From: Rheinheimera riviphila
Lineage (GTDB): Bacteria; Pseudomonadota; Gammaproteobacteria; Enterobacterales; Alteromonadaceae
Direction: 5' to 3'
NCBI RefSeq assembly: GCF_004005945.1
Contig: NZ_SACS01000007.1
Coordinates: forward strand, 62,001 to 126,000
DNA length: 64,000 bases
In this document: positions 9,221 through 18,879 of the stretch, piece by piece
Layout: every line of letters begins with the position of its first letter
Position numbering within the stretch: the stretch's first letter is position 1
Program-made: the position numbers and the translations under genes
The notes under the pieces: model-generated
What the model was told of the DNA's origin: nothing
Database searches by the model: none
What the model saw: only the letters and a program-made list of their open reading frames with translations

Positions 9221-9742
9221 TCAGGCCATTTCTGGCCTGGTTTTGGTCGTTTTTGTGGGTTCCTTCATGCTTTGCTCTTTCACTAATCCAACAGCCGCCT
9301 GACATAACTGCAAATAACCAGCAAAACTGTTTTTCTGCCAGCTTGGGATCAGTCGGCCATGCCGGTGAATAAATACTTCCAGCTCGGTATACCCATCATT
9401 ATTGTATTTTTTGCAATAACGCTGCAAAGCTTGCGCAATCGGTTGTGGTCGTAATACCAGCTCACGACAAATCACCGGGATCGCCTGACATAATTGTTCA
9501 ATATGCATCACTTCGGTCGGATTCAGCCGGGTTGAAGCACGTTCCTGCCCTAGCTGTAGCAATAACATCTGACAACATTCTTCGGCGAGCTCATAGGTTA
9601 GCTGCTGCACATGGGATGCTTCCTGATCCCGCAATTTAAATTGACTTAACAAGCGCTTATGTTCTTTGTTCAAGCTATCAATATTGACGACCAGCACCAC
9701 AACAATCAGAAAAAAACCTATTACTAACAACACCGAACCCAT
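9221..9742 (-). CDS. membrane-anchored protein of unknown function
   Basis: This 173-residue protein has one N-terminal membrane helix (about residues 3-20, LLVIGFFLIVVVLVV) and a helical, probably cytoplasmic remainder with Gln- and Glu-rich stretches and a Lys/Thr-rich tail. No catalytic motif or family signature was recognised. It stands alone between convergent and same-strand neighbours. The reading frame, codon use and start look normal for a real gene, but the role is unknown. Confidence 0.65.
   Translation of the reverse strand: MGSVLLVIGFFLIVVVLVVNIDSLNKEHKRLLSQFKLRDQEASHVQQLTYELAEECCQMLLLQLGQERASTRLNPTEVMHIEQLCQAIPVICRELVLRPQPIAQALQRYCKKYNNDGYTELEVFIHRHGRLIPSWQKNSFAGYLQLCQAAVGLVKEQSMKEPTKTTKTRPEMA
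9222..9256 (+). terminator. terminator after the EVE/small-protein unit
   Basis: CAGGCCA, loop TTTC, TGGCCTG forms a perfect 7-bp stem followed by T-rich sequence (GTTTTGGTCGTTTTT). It overlaps the 3' end of the convergent gene at 9221. Confidence 0.6.
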
Positions 9743-9889
9743 ATCGCCTCATTCGGCCGTTTATTGCGGACGGCCATTTTATTATCTAAAGAACTCTCTA
9801 CACTGCTACCTGAACGTGCCGGGTTGGATTATATCATTGAAATAAAACAATTAAGTGACGCCGGATGAACGAACATCCGGCATTACCGA

Positions 9890-11629
9890 TTATTTCGCTT
9901 GCTGGGTCCGGATATACTTCGCGATTTGTTGTTCCAGCACCGGCAACGGCAGACTGCCATTTTGCAAAACCACATCATGGAACTGGCGGACGTCAAACTT
10001 GCTGCCAAGCTTCTGCTCAGCGTCTGCGCGCAGGCGTTTAATGGTGATCTCACCCAATTTGTAAGACAAAGCTTGTGCCGGCCAGCTGATGTAACGGTCC
10101 ACTTCGGTTGTCACATTATGCATCGATAATGCGGTGTTACTGGCAAGGAAATCAATCGCTTGCTGCCGCGTCCAACCCATAGTGTGCATACCGGTATCGA
10201 CCACTAACCGGGCTGCCCGCCACATTTCATAAGTTAACCGACCGAAGTTACTGTATGGGTCCTGATAAAAACCCACTTCCAACCCCAAAAACTCCGAATA
10301 CAATCCCCAGCCTTCACCAAAAGCCGAAGTGTAGAAACTGCGACGATAAGACGGTAAGTTGGTTTGTTCATTCGCCAAAGCAACTTGTAAATGGTGGCCC
10401 GGCACCGCTTCATGCAAAGTCAGCGCTTCCAGTTCGTACAACGGACGACGATCCAGCGCATAGGTATTCACCCAGTAGAAACCCGCTTCACCCGGTTCAC
10501 GTCCACCCGAATAACGACCAGTGGTGTACTTCGGTGCAATTTCAGCCGGCACGGCTTCAACCCCGTAAGGTGTGCGCGGCAACGTGTGGAACAGTTTAGG
10601 AAGTTGTGCGTCGATTTTTTTCGCCAGGAACGATGCTTCTTTTAACAACTGATCCGGCGTGGTGACATAAAACTGCTTGTCGGTGCGCAGAAACTGAATA
10701 AATTCAGCAAAACTGCCTTTAAAGCCGGTTTGGGCGATGACGGTTGCCATTTCGGCGCGAATTCGGGCGACTTCACTCAAGCCAATTTGATGCACTTCGG
10801 CCGGGGTCAATTTCAGGGTGGTGTAGTGCTCTAAACGATTTTGATAAAAAGCGGCACCATCCGGTAGCGAGCTGGCGGCGATATTGTCTCTGGCGGCAGG
10901 CAAATACTCACCGACAAAAAAGTCATAATATTGCTGATAGGCTGGCTGAATTTGGGTGGAAATAATGCTGCGGGCTTGTTGCTGCAACTGTTGCCACTGC
11001 GCAGTAGGAATGGTTGCCACGGGTTTTAATAGCGGCCGGAAAAATACACTTTGATCAATATCTTTTTGGATAAACGACAAAATGCCCTGTTCATAGCCAG
11101 CTAACACGGCTTTTGGCTGGGTGTAACCTTTGGCAATCCCCTCGCGCATCCATGCCGTTTGCTGTGCCATATAACGCGGGACCGAACTGATTTTTTTCAG
11201 GTATTTTTCGACATCCTCAGCAGTTTTAAACTTGCTGCCGGACAGCATAAAGGTCAGATCACTGTGAAAGCCGGATTCTGCCGTTAATGGCATATAATGG
11301 CTACCATAATTGTATTCATCGACCTGATTTTGCAGACGATAGACCAAAATGGTGTGGTTAATCTGATTTTGTTCGGACAGCTTTTTCACATCAACGGCGG
11401 CCAGCTCGGCCAGTAATTGCTCAAGCTGCTGATGGATTTTCGCACCAGCTTCAGCCGACATGTCCGGTAAAACATGGCTGTCGGTCCGCCCCATGTTTTC
11501 AACTTTGTGCCAAATACCATTAGCTAGTACATCAAAGGCCTGATTGGGGTCCACTTTGCTGCTGGCGCAGGCCGTTAATGTGGCGCACAAAACCACCAGC
11601 CATAATTTTTGTTTCATATTTTTACCCAT
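9890..11629 (-). CDS. DUF885 family lipoprotein (putative metallopeptidase-like)
   Basis: The 579 residues begin with a lipoprotein signal peptide ending in the lipobox LTAC, so the mature protein is probably lipid-anchored. The DUF885 hallmark HEAVPGHHLQ is visible near residue 400, with GEGWGLYSE further on. Family members have a thermolysin-like helical fold with a His/Glu metal site and are believed to be peptidases; substrates are largely unknown. The annotated start is ATG 11629; ATG 11617 (MKQKLW) is an equally good signal-peptide start. Neither has a strong ribosome site. It is divergent from the diguanylate cyclase. Confidence 0.85.
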   Translation of the reverse strand: MGKNMKQKLWLVVLCATLTACASSKVDPNQAFDVLANGIWHKVENMGRTDSHVLPDMSAEAGAKIHQQLEQLLAELAAVDVKKLSEQNQINHTILVYRLQNQVDEYNYGSHYMPLTAESGFHSDLTFMLSGSKFKTAEDVEKYLKKISSVPRYMAQQTAWMREGIAKGYTQPKAVLAGYEQGILSFIQKDIDQSVFFRPLLKPVATIPTAQWQQLQQQARSIISTQIQPAYQQYYDFFVGEYLPAARDNIAASSLPDGAAFYQNRLEHYTTLKLTPAEVHQIGLSEVARIRAEMATVIAQTGFKGSFAEFIQFLRTDKQFYVTTPDQLLKEASFLAKKIDAQLPKLFHTLPRTPYGVEAVPAEIAPKYTTGRYSGGREPGEAGFYWVNTYALDRRPLYELEALTLHEAVPGHHLQVALANEQTNLPSYRRSFYTSAFGEGWGLYSEFLGLEVGFYQDPYSNFGRLTYEMWRAARLVVDTGMHTMGWTRQQAIDFLASNTALSMHNVTTEVDRYISWPAQALSYKLGEITIKRLRADAEQKLGSKFDVRQFHDVVLQNGSLPLPVLEQQIAKYIRTQQAK

Positions 11630-11947
11630 GGAATTTCATTGATTGGCCAATTGTATACATTACTCTACGCAACGGCTAAACCTCCTGCCTGACAATTTGG
11701 CGTTTTGACCGGATTTTATGCAGCAGATCGGTATAAAGTCCGGTTGAATTGCAGCAAACGACTGATAATTTTGTAAAAATTTTAAAAATATACAAAATTA
11801 TCTTGGCGGAAGCAGGCTCTGTCGTTATTTTAAAGACTTGTATACGCTCAGATGTGTAGTAGACCTTGCGTTCAGCTGGCATTTCCGTAACATAAGGGCA
11901 TTCATTTGCGCTAAGTCTATGTAGTATCCACTGGAGTTTTACTTGGC
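11630..11947. other. divergent intergenic region, no gene seen
   Basis: The 318 bases between the DUF885 lipoprotein and the diguanylate cyclase include an AT-rich block at 11770-11800 that probably carries promoters. A minus-strand open frame here reads into the cyclase gene and has no support. I found no repeat or RNA structure. Confidence 0.5.
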
Positions 11948-12964
11948 ATGATGTATCAGGATTCAATCGATCAAGCGAGCGAAAAGGCGGCGTTGGCGCT
12001 GGCTTTTTTGCAACGGCATCGTTTGGCGGCACACCCGGTAAACTTCACTGTAGGTTATGACTATATCAGTGGTGTAAACGCCGAATTATGCCACGCCATC
12101 GAACAAAAACTCGCCGCCCACATTCCTTTTGACGACTTTGTGATGGCGGAGTTGTATAGCAACTTTATCATCAGCACCAGCAAAGAAAACGAACAGCTGG
12201 TCAATCAGGTCAATCAAATCGTCAGCAAACTCGCAGGTAGTTCTGAGCTTGCCTCTGAAGCAATTACTGAATATATCGGGGTGTTGGATCACAGTTTACT
12301 GGCCTTAAAAACCGATGACCCCCATCAGGCACGTGATACCTTGCATCGTCTGCTCGACGCCACTTATGACGTCAGAACCAGCCAGCAAAAATTACGTGAT
12401 CAGTTAAAACAGTCTAACGAGCAAAGTCAGCAACTACGCAACGAACTGGAAGATTTAAAGAAAAGTCGTCAGGTCGATGCTTTAACCGGGCTTTATAACC
12501 GCTTGGCGATGCAAGAGCAGGTTGATCAGTGGCTGACCGAAGATCCAAAACGCCGGATTGCCGCTATCGCGGTTGATCTCGACCATTTCCGGCAGTTTAA
12601 CCAGGATTATGGCTTTAATATCGGCGATGTCATTTTGTCGAAAGTGGCGAAAAAAATCAGTGCTTACGTACAGGAAAGTGGCTTGCCGGTACGGGCTGGC
12701 GGCGAAGAATTCCTCATTTTACTGCCGGATGTTGACCTGCGTACCGCCAGCGAAATTGCCGAACAAGTACGTCGTGGTGTCGAAAAATTACGCTTTGTCT
12801 CATCACGCAGCAAAAAAGCCTTACCAAAAGTGACAATTTCGTTGGGCGTGACTTTGTATCAGGCTCAGGAAAACTGGCATCAGTTCCTCGCCAGAACTAC
12901 GTCCGTGATGAATGTCGCGAAAAAACGTGGCCGCAATCAGGTCGCCACTGAAGCCATGGTGTAA
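11948..12964 (+). CDS. diguanylate cyclase (GGDEF), soluble, no inhibitory site
   Basis: This makes the second messenger cyclic di-GMP from two GTP. The 338 residues have an unannotated helical N-terminal domain (1-150), a coiled coil (about 135-175), and a GGDEF domain from about 178. The metal-binding segment is VDLDHF and the signature is GGEEF, so catalysis is expected. The RxxD product-inhibition site normally five residues upstream of GGEEF is absent. No membrane segments are seen. The start could be either of two adjacent ATG codons (11948, 11951). The alkC-like gene follows nine bases after the stop. Confidence 0.92.
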   Translation: MMYQDSIDQASEKAALALAFLQRHRLAAHPVNFTVGYDYISGVNAELCHAIEQKLAAHIPFDDFVMAELYSNFIISTSKENEQLVNQVNQIVSKLAGSSELASEAITEYIGVLDHSLLALKTDDPHQARDTLHRLLDATYDVRTSQQKLRDQLKQSNEQSQQLRNELEDLKKSRQVDALTGLYNRLAMQEQVDQWLTEDPKRRIAAIAVDLDHFRQFNQDYGFNIGDVILSKVAKKISAYVQESGLPVRAGGEEFLILLPDVDLRTASEIAEQVRRGVEKLRFVSSRSKKALPKVTISLGVTLYQAQENWHQFLARTTSVMNVAKKRGRNQVATEAMV

Positions 12965-12973
12965 GCCACGGCA

Positions 12974-14056
12974 ATGAGCGCTCCCCTGCTGAAAGACCTG
13001 ATCGATGTGGCGTTTATGCAGCGTTTAGGCAATGCCTGCCATCAGCTGCAGCCGACATTTGATAGCACCAGGTTTGTCAGCACGGTCGTTGACGACAATT
13101 ACCACGCGTTGGAACTCAAAGCGCGCATCCAGCGGGTGGCGACTATATTGTTTCAGCAACTGGCGCTGCCTTTTGTGAAAAGCTGCGAAATACTCAAACC
13201 ACTCAGTAGTCAGTTTGGCGGGATCCAGGGTTTTGTTTTCCCCGAGGTCGTTGCTCAATTTGGCCTCGACCAGCCGGACATTGCATTACCCGCACTTGGC
13301 CATTTCACTCAGTTCTCTACCAGCGAATTTGCCATCCGGCCTTTTATCAGCCGGTATCCGGAACTGACGTTGCCGCAACTGGCGTTGTGGGCGCAAAGTG
13401 ATAACCACCATTTACGCCGCCTTGCCAGTGAAGGCAGCAGACCCCGACTCCCGTGGGGCCAGGCTTTACCGCAATTTAAAAAAGACCCAACGCCACTACT
13501 GCCGATCCTCGAACAATTAAAACAAGACCCTTCAGATTACGTCAGGCGCAGTGTCGCCAATCATCTGAATGACATCAGTAAAGATCGGCCGGAATTGATG
13601 CTGGAGCTTTGCCAGCGCTGGTTCGGACAACATCCGGATACCGATTGGATCGTCAAACATGCGCTGCGTGGTTTACTCAGACAGCGCCATCCGGTTGCGT
13701 TGCAGCTGTTTGGTTATCAACCGCTGGCTGTGCAGGCGCAGCTGCAATTACCAGCGCGGGTGAAGATGGGCGAGCGTCTGGAATTCAGCGTATTGCTGTC
13801 ACAAGCCACCACCGGCTCTGGTAAAACCCGCGTTGAATATGCGATTGATTTTGCGAGTAAAGCAGGCAAACCACGCCATAAAGTATTTCAGTGGCTGGAA
13901 CGTGTGGTCAACGAACCGGAATTAACCCTGCAACGTAGTTACCTGTTCAAAGACCTGACCACCCGTAAACATTATGCTGGCGAACACCGGCTGTACATCA
14001 TCGTCAATGGCCAGATTGTCACCAGCCAGAGTTTTCTATTGGAAAACGTCGGCTAG
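12974..14056 (+). CDS. AlkC/AlkD-like DNA alkylation repair protein
   Basis: This HEAT-like-repeat DNA glycosylase family removes alkylated bases. In 360 residues the recognisable block is LRRLASEGSRPRLPWG near 155, followed by DPSDYVRRSVANHLNDISKD, both typical of the AlkC/AlkD superfamily. The C-terminal ~100 residues look like a beta-rich domain (ARVKMGERLEFSVLL and HRLYIIVNGQ), consistent with the Ig-like tail described for AlkC proteins, so AlkC is preferred over AlkD. It starts nine bases after the diguanylate cyclase. Enzyme specificity cannot be read from the sequence. Confidence 0.85.
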   Translation: MSAPLLKDLIDVAFMQRLGNACHQLQPTFDSTRFVSTVVDDNYHALELKARIQRVATILFQQLALPFVKSCEILKPLSSQFGGIQGFVFPEVVAQFGLDQPDIALPALGHFTQFSTSEFAIRPFISRYPELTLPQLALWAQSDNHHLRRLASEGSRPRLPWGQALPQFKKDPTPLLPILEQLKQDPSDYVRRSVANHLNDISKDRPELMLELCQRWFGQHPDTDWIVKHALRGLLRQRHPVALQLFGYQPLAVQAQLQLPARVKMGERLEFSVLLSQATTGSGKTRVEYAIDFASKAGKPRHKVFQWLERVVNEPELTLQRSYLFKDLTTRKHYAGEHRLYIIVNGQIVTSQSFLLENVG

Positions 14057-14060
14057 GCAG

Positions 14061-14114
14061 CGAGCGAGGTCGCCACGAAGTGGCAACAACCCTGCAGTTT
14101 CAAGGATGACGGGT
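14061..14114 (+). repeat. ERIC/IRU-like element, right-arm fragment
   Basis: GCGAGCGA...CAACAACCCTGCAG followed by TTCAAGGATGACGGGT matches the right half of the complete ERIC-like copies at 38980 and 44131. The left arm with TATACCC is missing. It begins just after the stop codon of the alkylation repair gene. Confidence 0.65.
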
Positions 14115-14181
14115 TTTTGATTGGCGGCACCGGCCAGATCTCTTACACTAGCGCCAGTTTATCGCTGGCAAAGGCCCATTT

Positions 14182-14961
14182 ATGACAGAGCAGCATCAGG
14201 ACGCAGCAACCACTGCTTCCAACAACACCACTCACTTTGGTTTTAAAACAGTCGCCGCCGAAGAAAAAGTCTCGATGGTCGCGGGTGTCTTTCATAGCGT
14301 CGCTGCCAAATATGACGTGATGAACGACCTGATGTCGATGGGCATTCACCGGTTGTGGAAAAGATTCACTATCGATTGCAGCGGCGTGCGCCCTGGTCAA
14401 AAAGTACTGGATTTAGCCGGCGGCACTGGCGATCTCACCGCTTTGTTTTCCCGCCGCGTCGGTCCGACCGGTCAGGTGGTGCTTGCCGACATCAACGAAT
14501 CGATGCTGAACGTTGGCAAAGACAAGTTGCGTGATTTAGGCCTGGTGAACAACATCAGTTATGTACAGGCAAATGCCGAAGCATTACCTTTTGCTGACAA
14601 CAGCTTTGATATCATCACCATCGCTTTTGGCCTTCGCAACGTCACCGACAAAGACGCCGCCCTACGCTCAATGTTCCGGGTATTAAAACCAGGTGGCCGG
14701 TTGCTGGTGCTGGAGTTTTCCAAGCCGACGCAGGAATGGCTGAGCAAAGTCTATGACGTTTACTCTTTTAAACTGTTACCAGCGATTGGCCAGCTCGTCG
14801 CCAATGACCGCGAATCTTATCAATATTTAGCAGAATCAATCCGCATGCACCCGGATCAGGCAACGCTGCAGCAAATGATGGATACCGCAGGTTTTGCCCA
14901 AACCAGTTACCACAATCTGACCGGCGGTATTGTCGCTTTGCACCGCGGTTATAAATTCTAA
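14182..14961 (+). CDS. ubiE: ubiquinone/menaquinone C-methyltransferase UbiE
   Basis: This is the SAM-dependent C-methyltransferase of both ubiquinone and menaquinone synthesis. The 259 residues carry [34 protein letters not shown] at the front in the typical UbiE order, the SAM-binding motif DLAGGTGDL near 79, [13 protein letters not shown], and [13 protein letters not shown]. Length is close to the E. coli enzyme. It opens the ubiE-ubiJ-ubiB cluster, with ubiJ nine bases downstream. Confidence 0.97.
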   Translation: MTEQHQDAATTASNNTTHFGFKTVAAEEKVSMVAGVFHSVAAKYDVMNDLMSMGIHRLWKRFTIDCSGVRPGQKVLDLAGGTGDLTALFSRRVGPTGQVVLADINESMLNVGKDKLRDLGLVNNISYVQANAEALPFADNSFDIITIAFGLRNVTDKDAALRSMFRVLKPGGRLLVLEFSKPTQEWLSKVYDVYSFKLLPAIGQLVANDRESYQYLAESIRMHPDQATLQQMMDTAGFAQTSYHNLTGGIVALHRGYKF

Positions 14962-14969
14962 GCAGGCGG

Positions 14970-15608
14970 ATGATGCTGAGCCAGTTGTTTCCGTCGTTGC
15001 TGCCCTCTTTGCTGCCAAGTCTGTTGTGCTCGGTGGCCGAGCCCGTGCTGAATAAAGTCATCGCGCTGGATCCAGCGGCGTTGGCGCGATTGCAATCCTT
15101 GCAAGGCAGACAACTGGCGTTTGAACTAACCGATCTGAAACTGCGGGTCGTGCTCACCGCGCAGCCAAACGGCATCTGGTTGAATCAGCACCGCGAAGCC
15201 GTTGATTGTGTGGTCACCACCAATCTGGCCAGTTTGCGTCAACTGCGGGATCCCAGTCAGCTGACGCGGCTTATTCGCGAAAACGCTTTGGACATCACCG
15301 GCGATTTAGCGCAACTGCAGAAATTTAATGACTTTTTTGCAAAATTGAACCCGGACTGGGCTGAGCATTTGTCCGGTTATATTGGCGATGCGGCGGCGCA
15401 TAAAGTAGCGCTGACGTTACAGCAATTACAGCAGCTGCTGCAGGCAAAGTTGCAGGTCGCCGACCAAAGCGTCAGCGCACTGTTGCAGGATGAATTGCAG
15501 CTAAGCCCGGTATCGGCAGAATTGGAACAATTCAGCCAGCAAGTTAGTCAGTTAAACGCCCGCACCGAAAAATTGGCACAGCAACTTAAGCAGTTGAAGG
15601 GGAAATAA
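14970..15608 (+). CDS. ubiJ: ubiquinone biosynthesis accessory factor UbiJ (SCP2 domain)
   Basis: UbiJ is a lipid-binding accessory factor of the soluble ubiquinone-synthesis complex. The 212 residues have an SCP2-type sterol-carrier domain (about 25-125, with LARLRQLRDPSQLTRLIRENALDITGD-type content) and a C-terminal coiled coil rich in Gln and Leu. Identification rests mainly on position between ubiE and ubiB and on the SCP2 pattern. Its stop directly abuts the ubiB start. Confidence 0.93.
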   Translation: MMLSQLFPSLLPSLLPSLLCSVAEPVLNKVIALDPAALARLQSLQGRQLAFELTDLKLRVVLTAQPNGIWLNQHREAVDCVVTTNLASLRQLRDPSQLTRLIRENALDITGDLAQLQKFNDFFAKLNPDWAEHLSGYIGDAAAHKVALTLQQLQQLLQAKLQVADQSVSALLQDELQLSPVSAELEQFSQQVSQLNARTEKLAQQLKQLKGK

Positions 15609-17237
15609 GTGAGTCTGAGCCGTTTTTACCAAATTCAAAAAACGCTGTTGCAGTACGGCCTTGACGAACTCGTGCCGGCGCAGTGGCAGCCATGGTGGGC
15701 TAAAGCCGCCCGACATTCGATGTTCTGGCTGCAAAATCAACACCCGGATAAAACCGTTGGGGTCAGGTTGCGCCTGGCATTACAAAGCCTGGGGCCGGTG
15801 TGGGTCAAGTTTGGTCAGATGTTGTCGACGCGCCGTGATTTGTTCGCACCGGAGCTCGCCGATGAATTGGCAAAACTACAGGACAAAGTCGAACCTTTTG
15901 ATGGCACACAAGCACAGCAACTGATTGAAAAAGCGTTGGGGCTTAATGATATCAGTGATTTATTCTGTGATTTTGCCGTCACGCCGCTGGCATCAGCATC
16001 CATTGCCCAGGTCCATACCGCGCGGTTGAAACAGCCGGATGGCAGCATCGCTGATGTGGTGATTAAAGTGATCCGGCCCGACATCGAACGGCAAATTCAG
16101 GCCGATTTAGAGCTGATGGCCGATTTAGCCATTATGGCAGCGAAATTTTTACCGGACGGTAAAAGGCTCAGACCCCGCGAAGTCGTGGCAGAATATCGCA
16201 AAACCATTCTGGACGAACTCGACTTGCAGCGTGAAGCCGCTAACGCCATTCAGTTGCGCCGTAATTTTGAAAATTCAGAATCTTTATATATTCCGTTTGT
16301 TTATAGCGATCACAGCCGCTCCAACGTGATGGTGATGGAACGGATTTATGGCATTCCGGTCTCCGACAATGCGGCGCTGGAAGCGCAAGGCACCGATATG
16401 GAGCTGCTGGCACAACGTGGTGTGGAAGTGTTTTTCACCCAGGTGTTTCGCGACAGTTTTTTCCACGCCGATATGCACCCAGGCAATATTTTTGTCTCAC
16501 GTAACACACCACACAATCCGCAATTTATCGGCATCGACTGCGGCATCGTTGGTACTTTAAACCGGGAAGACAAACGTTATCTGGCGGAAAATTTCGTGGC
16601 ATTTTTTAACCGCGATTACCGCAAAGTGGCGCAATTGCATGTCGATTCCGGCTGGGTGCCGTTTGATACCAGTATCGAAGAATTCGAAAGCGCCATCCGT
16701 ACTGTCTGCGAGCCGATTTTCCAAAAGCCTCTGGCCGAAATTTCCTTTGGCCAGGTGCTGATGAACCTGTTTAACACCGCCAGGCGTTTTAATATGCAGG
16801 TGCAACCACAGCTGGTGCTGCTGCAAAAAACCCTGTTGTACATTGAAGGATTGGGCCGGCAGCTTTATCCACAACTCGATTTGTGGAAAACCGCCAAACC
16901 CTTTTTGGAAGATTGGGTCAAACAGCAGATGGGGCCTTGGGCCATGCTGCGGCAAATTAAAGAAAACTTGCCGTTTTGGGCAGAAAAATTGCCGGAAATG
17001 CCGACCTTGTTGCACAGTTATTTGCAGCAACAACCAAAACAACAACAGCAATTGCTGCAGCAACTACAAGCGCTACAACAACGACAAGTACAACAAGGCG
17101 CTGATTTAAAACTGGCAGTCCTGGCAGGCGCCGCTTTACTGAGTGCATCCGTGTTGCTGGCCACCGGCTGGCCGCTATTGGCCGCACCGTTAGCGGTTTG
17201 CGCTTTGTTTTTTGCAGCGAAGGCGGTATTGTCATAA
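15609..17237 (+). CDS. ubiB: ubiquinone biosynthesis kinase-like protein UbiB
   Basis: UbiB is an atypical ABC1/ADCK protein kinase-like ATPase required for ubiquinone synthesis. The 542 residues start at GTG 15609, immediately after ubiJ. The KxGQ motif is [14 protein letters not shown] near 62; the Ala-rich nucleotide loop is [10 protein letters not shown] near 130; the metal-binding residues lie in [12 protein letters not shown] and GIDCGIVG. Two hydrophobic segments at the C-terminus (about 497-540) anchor it to the inner membrane. Just before them is an unusually Gln-rich linker (about 470-495). Confidence 0.97.
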   Translation: MSLSRFYQIQKTLLQYGLDELVPAQWQPWWAKAARHSMFWLQNQHPDKTVGVRLRLALQSLGPVWVKFGQMLSTRRDLFAPELADELAKLQDKVEPFDGTQAQQLIEKALGLNDISDLFCDFAVTPLASASIAQVHTARLKQPDGSIADVVIKVIRPDIERQIQADLELMADLAIMAAKFLPDGKRLRPREVVAEYRKTILDELDLQREAANAIQLRRNFENSESLYIPFVYSDHSRSNVMVMERIYGIPVSDNAALEAQGTDMELLAQRGVEVFFTQVFRDSFFHADMHPGNIFVSRNTPHNPQFIGIDCGIVGTLNREDKRYLAENFVAFFNRDYRKVAQLHVDSGWVPFDTSIEEFESAIRTVCEPIFQKPLAEISFGQVLMNLFNTARRFNMQVQPQLVLLQKTLLYIEGLGRQLYPQLDLWKTAKPFLEDWVKQQMGPWAMLRQIKENLPFWAEKLPEMPTLLHSYLQQQPKQQQQLLQQLQALQQRQVQQGADLKLAVLAGAALLSASVLLATGWPLLAAPLAVCALFFAAKAVLS

Positions 17238-17285
17238 TTATTTCTTACAATAGCGGCAACCTGCACCGGCTGAGCTATTGACCCC

Positions 17286-17311
17286 CAACACCTTCAAGGA
17301 TACTGGGTATA
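17286..17311 (+). repeat. ERIC/IRU-like right-end remnant
   Basis: CAACACCTTCAAGGATACTG followed by GGTATAG resembles the right end of the complete ERIC-like copies (CTTCAAGGATGACGGGTATA) with a few changes. It lies between ubiB and tatA. Confidence 0.45.
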
Positions 17312-17316
17312 GTTTT

Positions 17317-17344
17317 TTGACAGTGCATCGGCGTATACTAATCA
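17317..17344 (+). promoter_or_regulatory. possible promoter of tatABC
   Basis: A consensus TTGACA (17317-17322) is followed after 16 bases by TAATCA. A TATACT closer in is at non-standard spacing. The position 25 bases before tatA fits a tat promoter, but the -10 element is weak. Confidence 0.4.
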
Positions 17345-17369
17345 TCTACAGTTTCAAAGGATATTTATT

Positions 17370-17681
17370 ATGGGTTTCGGTGGTATCAGTATTTGGCAAT
17401 TGTTGATCATTCTGGTGATTATTGTGTTGTTGTTTGGCACCAAACGCTTACGCAATATCGGCACTGACTTAGGCTCAGCCATCCGAGGTTTTCGCAGCTC
17501 GCTTAAAGATGGCGAAGCAGATGCCGCTGAAGATGCAACATTTGCGGCGGAAGCGCGCAAAGACCCAGCAGTCGCCAACAATCAGACTACTGCGGGACAA
17601 TCTGCAGCAGTACAACCAACAGCCGAAGCCAAACCAGCTTCGACCACCACTCAGAATACTTCAGGTTCAGATAAAGTCTGA
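17370..17681 (+). CDS. tatA: twin-arginine translocase subunit TatA
   Basis: TatA oligomerises to form the pore for folded proteins exported by the Tat pathway. The 103 residues have the N-terminal membrane helix [26 protein letters not shown] split by the usual hinge, then an amphipathic helix ([16 protein letters not shown]) and a long low-complexity Ala/Gln/Thr tail. The FGTKRLR hinge motif is diagnostic. It is the first gene of tatABC; tatB starts at its stop codon. Confidence 0.97.
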   Translation: MGFGGISIWQLLIILVIIVLLFGTKRLRNIGTDLGSAIRGFRSSLKDGEADAAEDATFAAEARKDPAVANNQTTAGQSAAVQPTAEAKPASTTTQNTSGSDKV

Positions 17682-18088
17682 TGAGCTTCTGGGAACTGGT
17701 ATTGTGTGGGGTAGTAGCGCTGATTGTACTTGGTCCGGAACGGCTACCAGGTGCAATCCGCAGTACCAGTAAGTTTATCAATGGTATTCGCCAGTTTGGT
17801 CAGGAAATGAAGGCTGAACTGGGTGATGAACTACGGGTACACGAGCTACATCAAAAATTAAAAGACGCTGAGGAAAAAGGCCTGTTAAATTTGACGGCCG
17901 AAGAAATCAGCGCCTTAACTGAATTACGGCAGGCGGCTGCAGACGTAAACCAGCCTTATGGGCCGGCAGCCACGACCACGCCCCATCCAACTCCTGTGCC
18001 GAGCGCCCCAGCTGTTGAAACTACAGCGCTAACCGGATCAACAGCAAAACCAAATGAACAAAACCAAGACAAACCAGGCGTCGCCTAA
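17681..18088 (+). CDS. tatB: twin-arginine translocase subunit TatB
   Basis: TatB forms the substrate receptor with TatC. The 135 residues start with the helix SFWELVLCGVVALIVLGPERLPG, containing the conserved GPERLP hinge, then an amphipathic helix and a Pro/Thr-rich tail. The start codon overlaps the tatA stop by one base, and the gene overlaps tatC by 35 bases. Confidence 0.97.
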   Translation: MSFWELVLCGVVALIVLGPERLPGAIRSTSKFINGIRQFGQEMKAELGDELRVHELHQKLKDAEEKGLLNLTAEEISALTELRQAAADVNQPYGPAATTTPHPTPVPSAPAVETTALTGSTAKPNEQNQDKPGVA

Positions 18089-18866
18089 CAGCCTGATCGG
18101 GCATTTGATTGAAATGCGTAACCGCTTGCTGAAAAGTATTGCGGCGGTGGTGCTGGTGTTTATCTCGTTGGCGTATTTTGCCAATGATATCTATCAAATC
18201 CTGAGCATGCCGTTGATGAAAGTGATGCCGGCTGGTGCCAGCATGATCGCGACCGATGTTGCAGCGCCATTTTTTGCCCCGTTTAAACTGACGTTTATTG
18301 TCGCCTGCCTGATTACTGTACCCTACATTCTGTTTCAAATTTGGCGTTTTGTGGCGCCAGCGCTGTATACCAAAGAAAAACACCTGATAGCACCACTGAT
18401 TGCGTCCAGCACCTTGTTGTTTTATGCCGGCATCGCTTTTGCGTACTTTTTTGTATTCCCGATTATTTTCGGATTTTTTACCAGTGCCGCCCCGGAAGGC
18501 GTCACCATCGCCACCGATATCAGCAGCTATCTCGATTTTGTGCTGAAACTGTTTTTTGCCTTTGGTTTAAGTTTTGAAATCCCGGTCGCCATTTTGCTAC
18601 TGATTTGGACCGGCGCGATGACTCGCGAGCAACTGATTGAAAAACGTTCTTATTTTATTGTGATTGCCTTTATTGTCGCGATGTTTCTGACGCCGCCTGA
18701 TGTGTTGTCGCAAACCTTACTGGCAGTGCCGATGTGCTTATTATATGAACTGGGTATTTGGCTGGGACGCTTTTATCAACCCAAACCAGACGATGATGAA
18801 TACGCCGAAAACCCGGCTGAACCGGCGGCACAGATCGACGATAAAACCAACCCACCACGCCCATAA
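18054..18866 (+). CDS. tatC: twin-arginine translocase subunit TatC
   Basis: TatC is the six-helix inner-membrane receptor for twin-arginine signal peptides. The 270 residues begin near SLIGHLIEMRNRLL, the conserved cytoplasmic signal-binding region, and include FAPFKLTFIV, YAGIAFAYFFVFPIIFGFF and FLTPPDVLSQTLLAVPM, all family hallmarks. The C-terminal tail is acidic and Pro-rich. Translation is probably coupled to tatB through the overlap. Confidence 0.97.
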   Translation: MNKTKTNQASPNSLIGHLIEMRNRLLKSIAAVVLVFISLAYFANDIYQILSMPLMKVMPAGASMIATDVAAPFFAPFKLTFIVACLITVPYILFQIWRFVAPALYTKEKHLIAPLIASSTLLFYAGIAFAYFFVFPIIFGFFTSAAPEGVTIATDISSYLDFVLKLFFAFGLSFEIPVAILLLIWTGAMTREQLIEKRSYFIVIAFIVAMFLTPPDVLSQTLLAVPMCLLYELGIWLGRFYQPKPDDDEYAENPAEPAAQIDDKTNPPRP

Positions 18867-18879
18867 CACAGGAATGAGA

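Noticed and set aside
11676-12032. 118-codon minus-strand frame before the diguanylate cyclase
   Set aside because: It runs into the coding region of the cyclase on the other strand and shows no family features or ribosome site.
16957-17266. Cys- and Val-rich antisense frames opposite the end of ubiB
   Set aside because: They are the reverse complement of the CAA/CAG Gln repeats, which read as Cys/Val/Leu runs.
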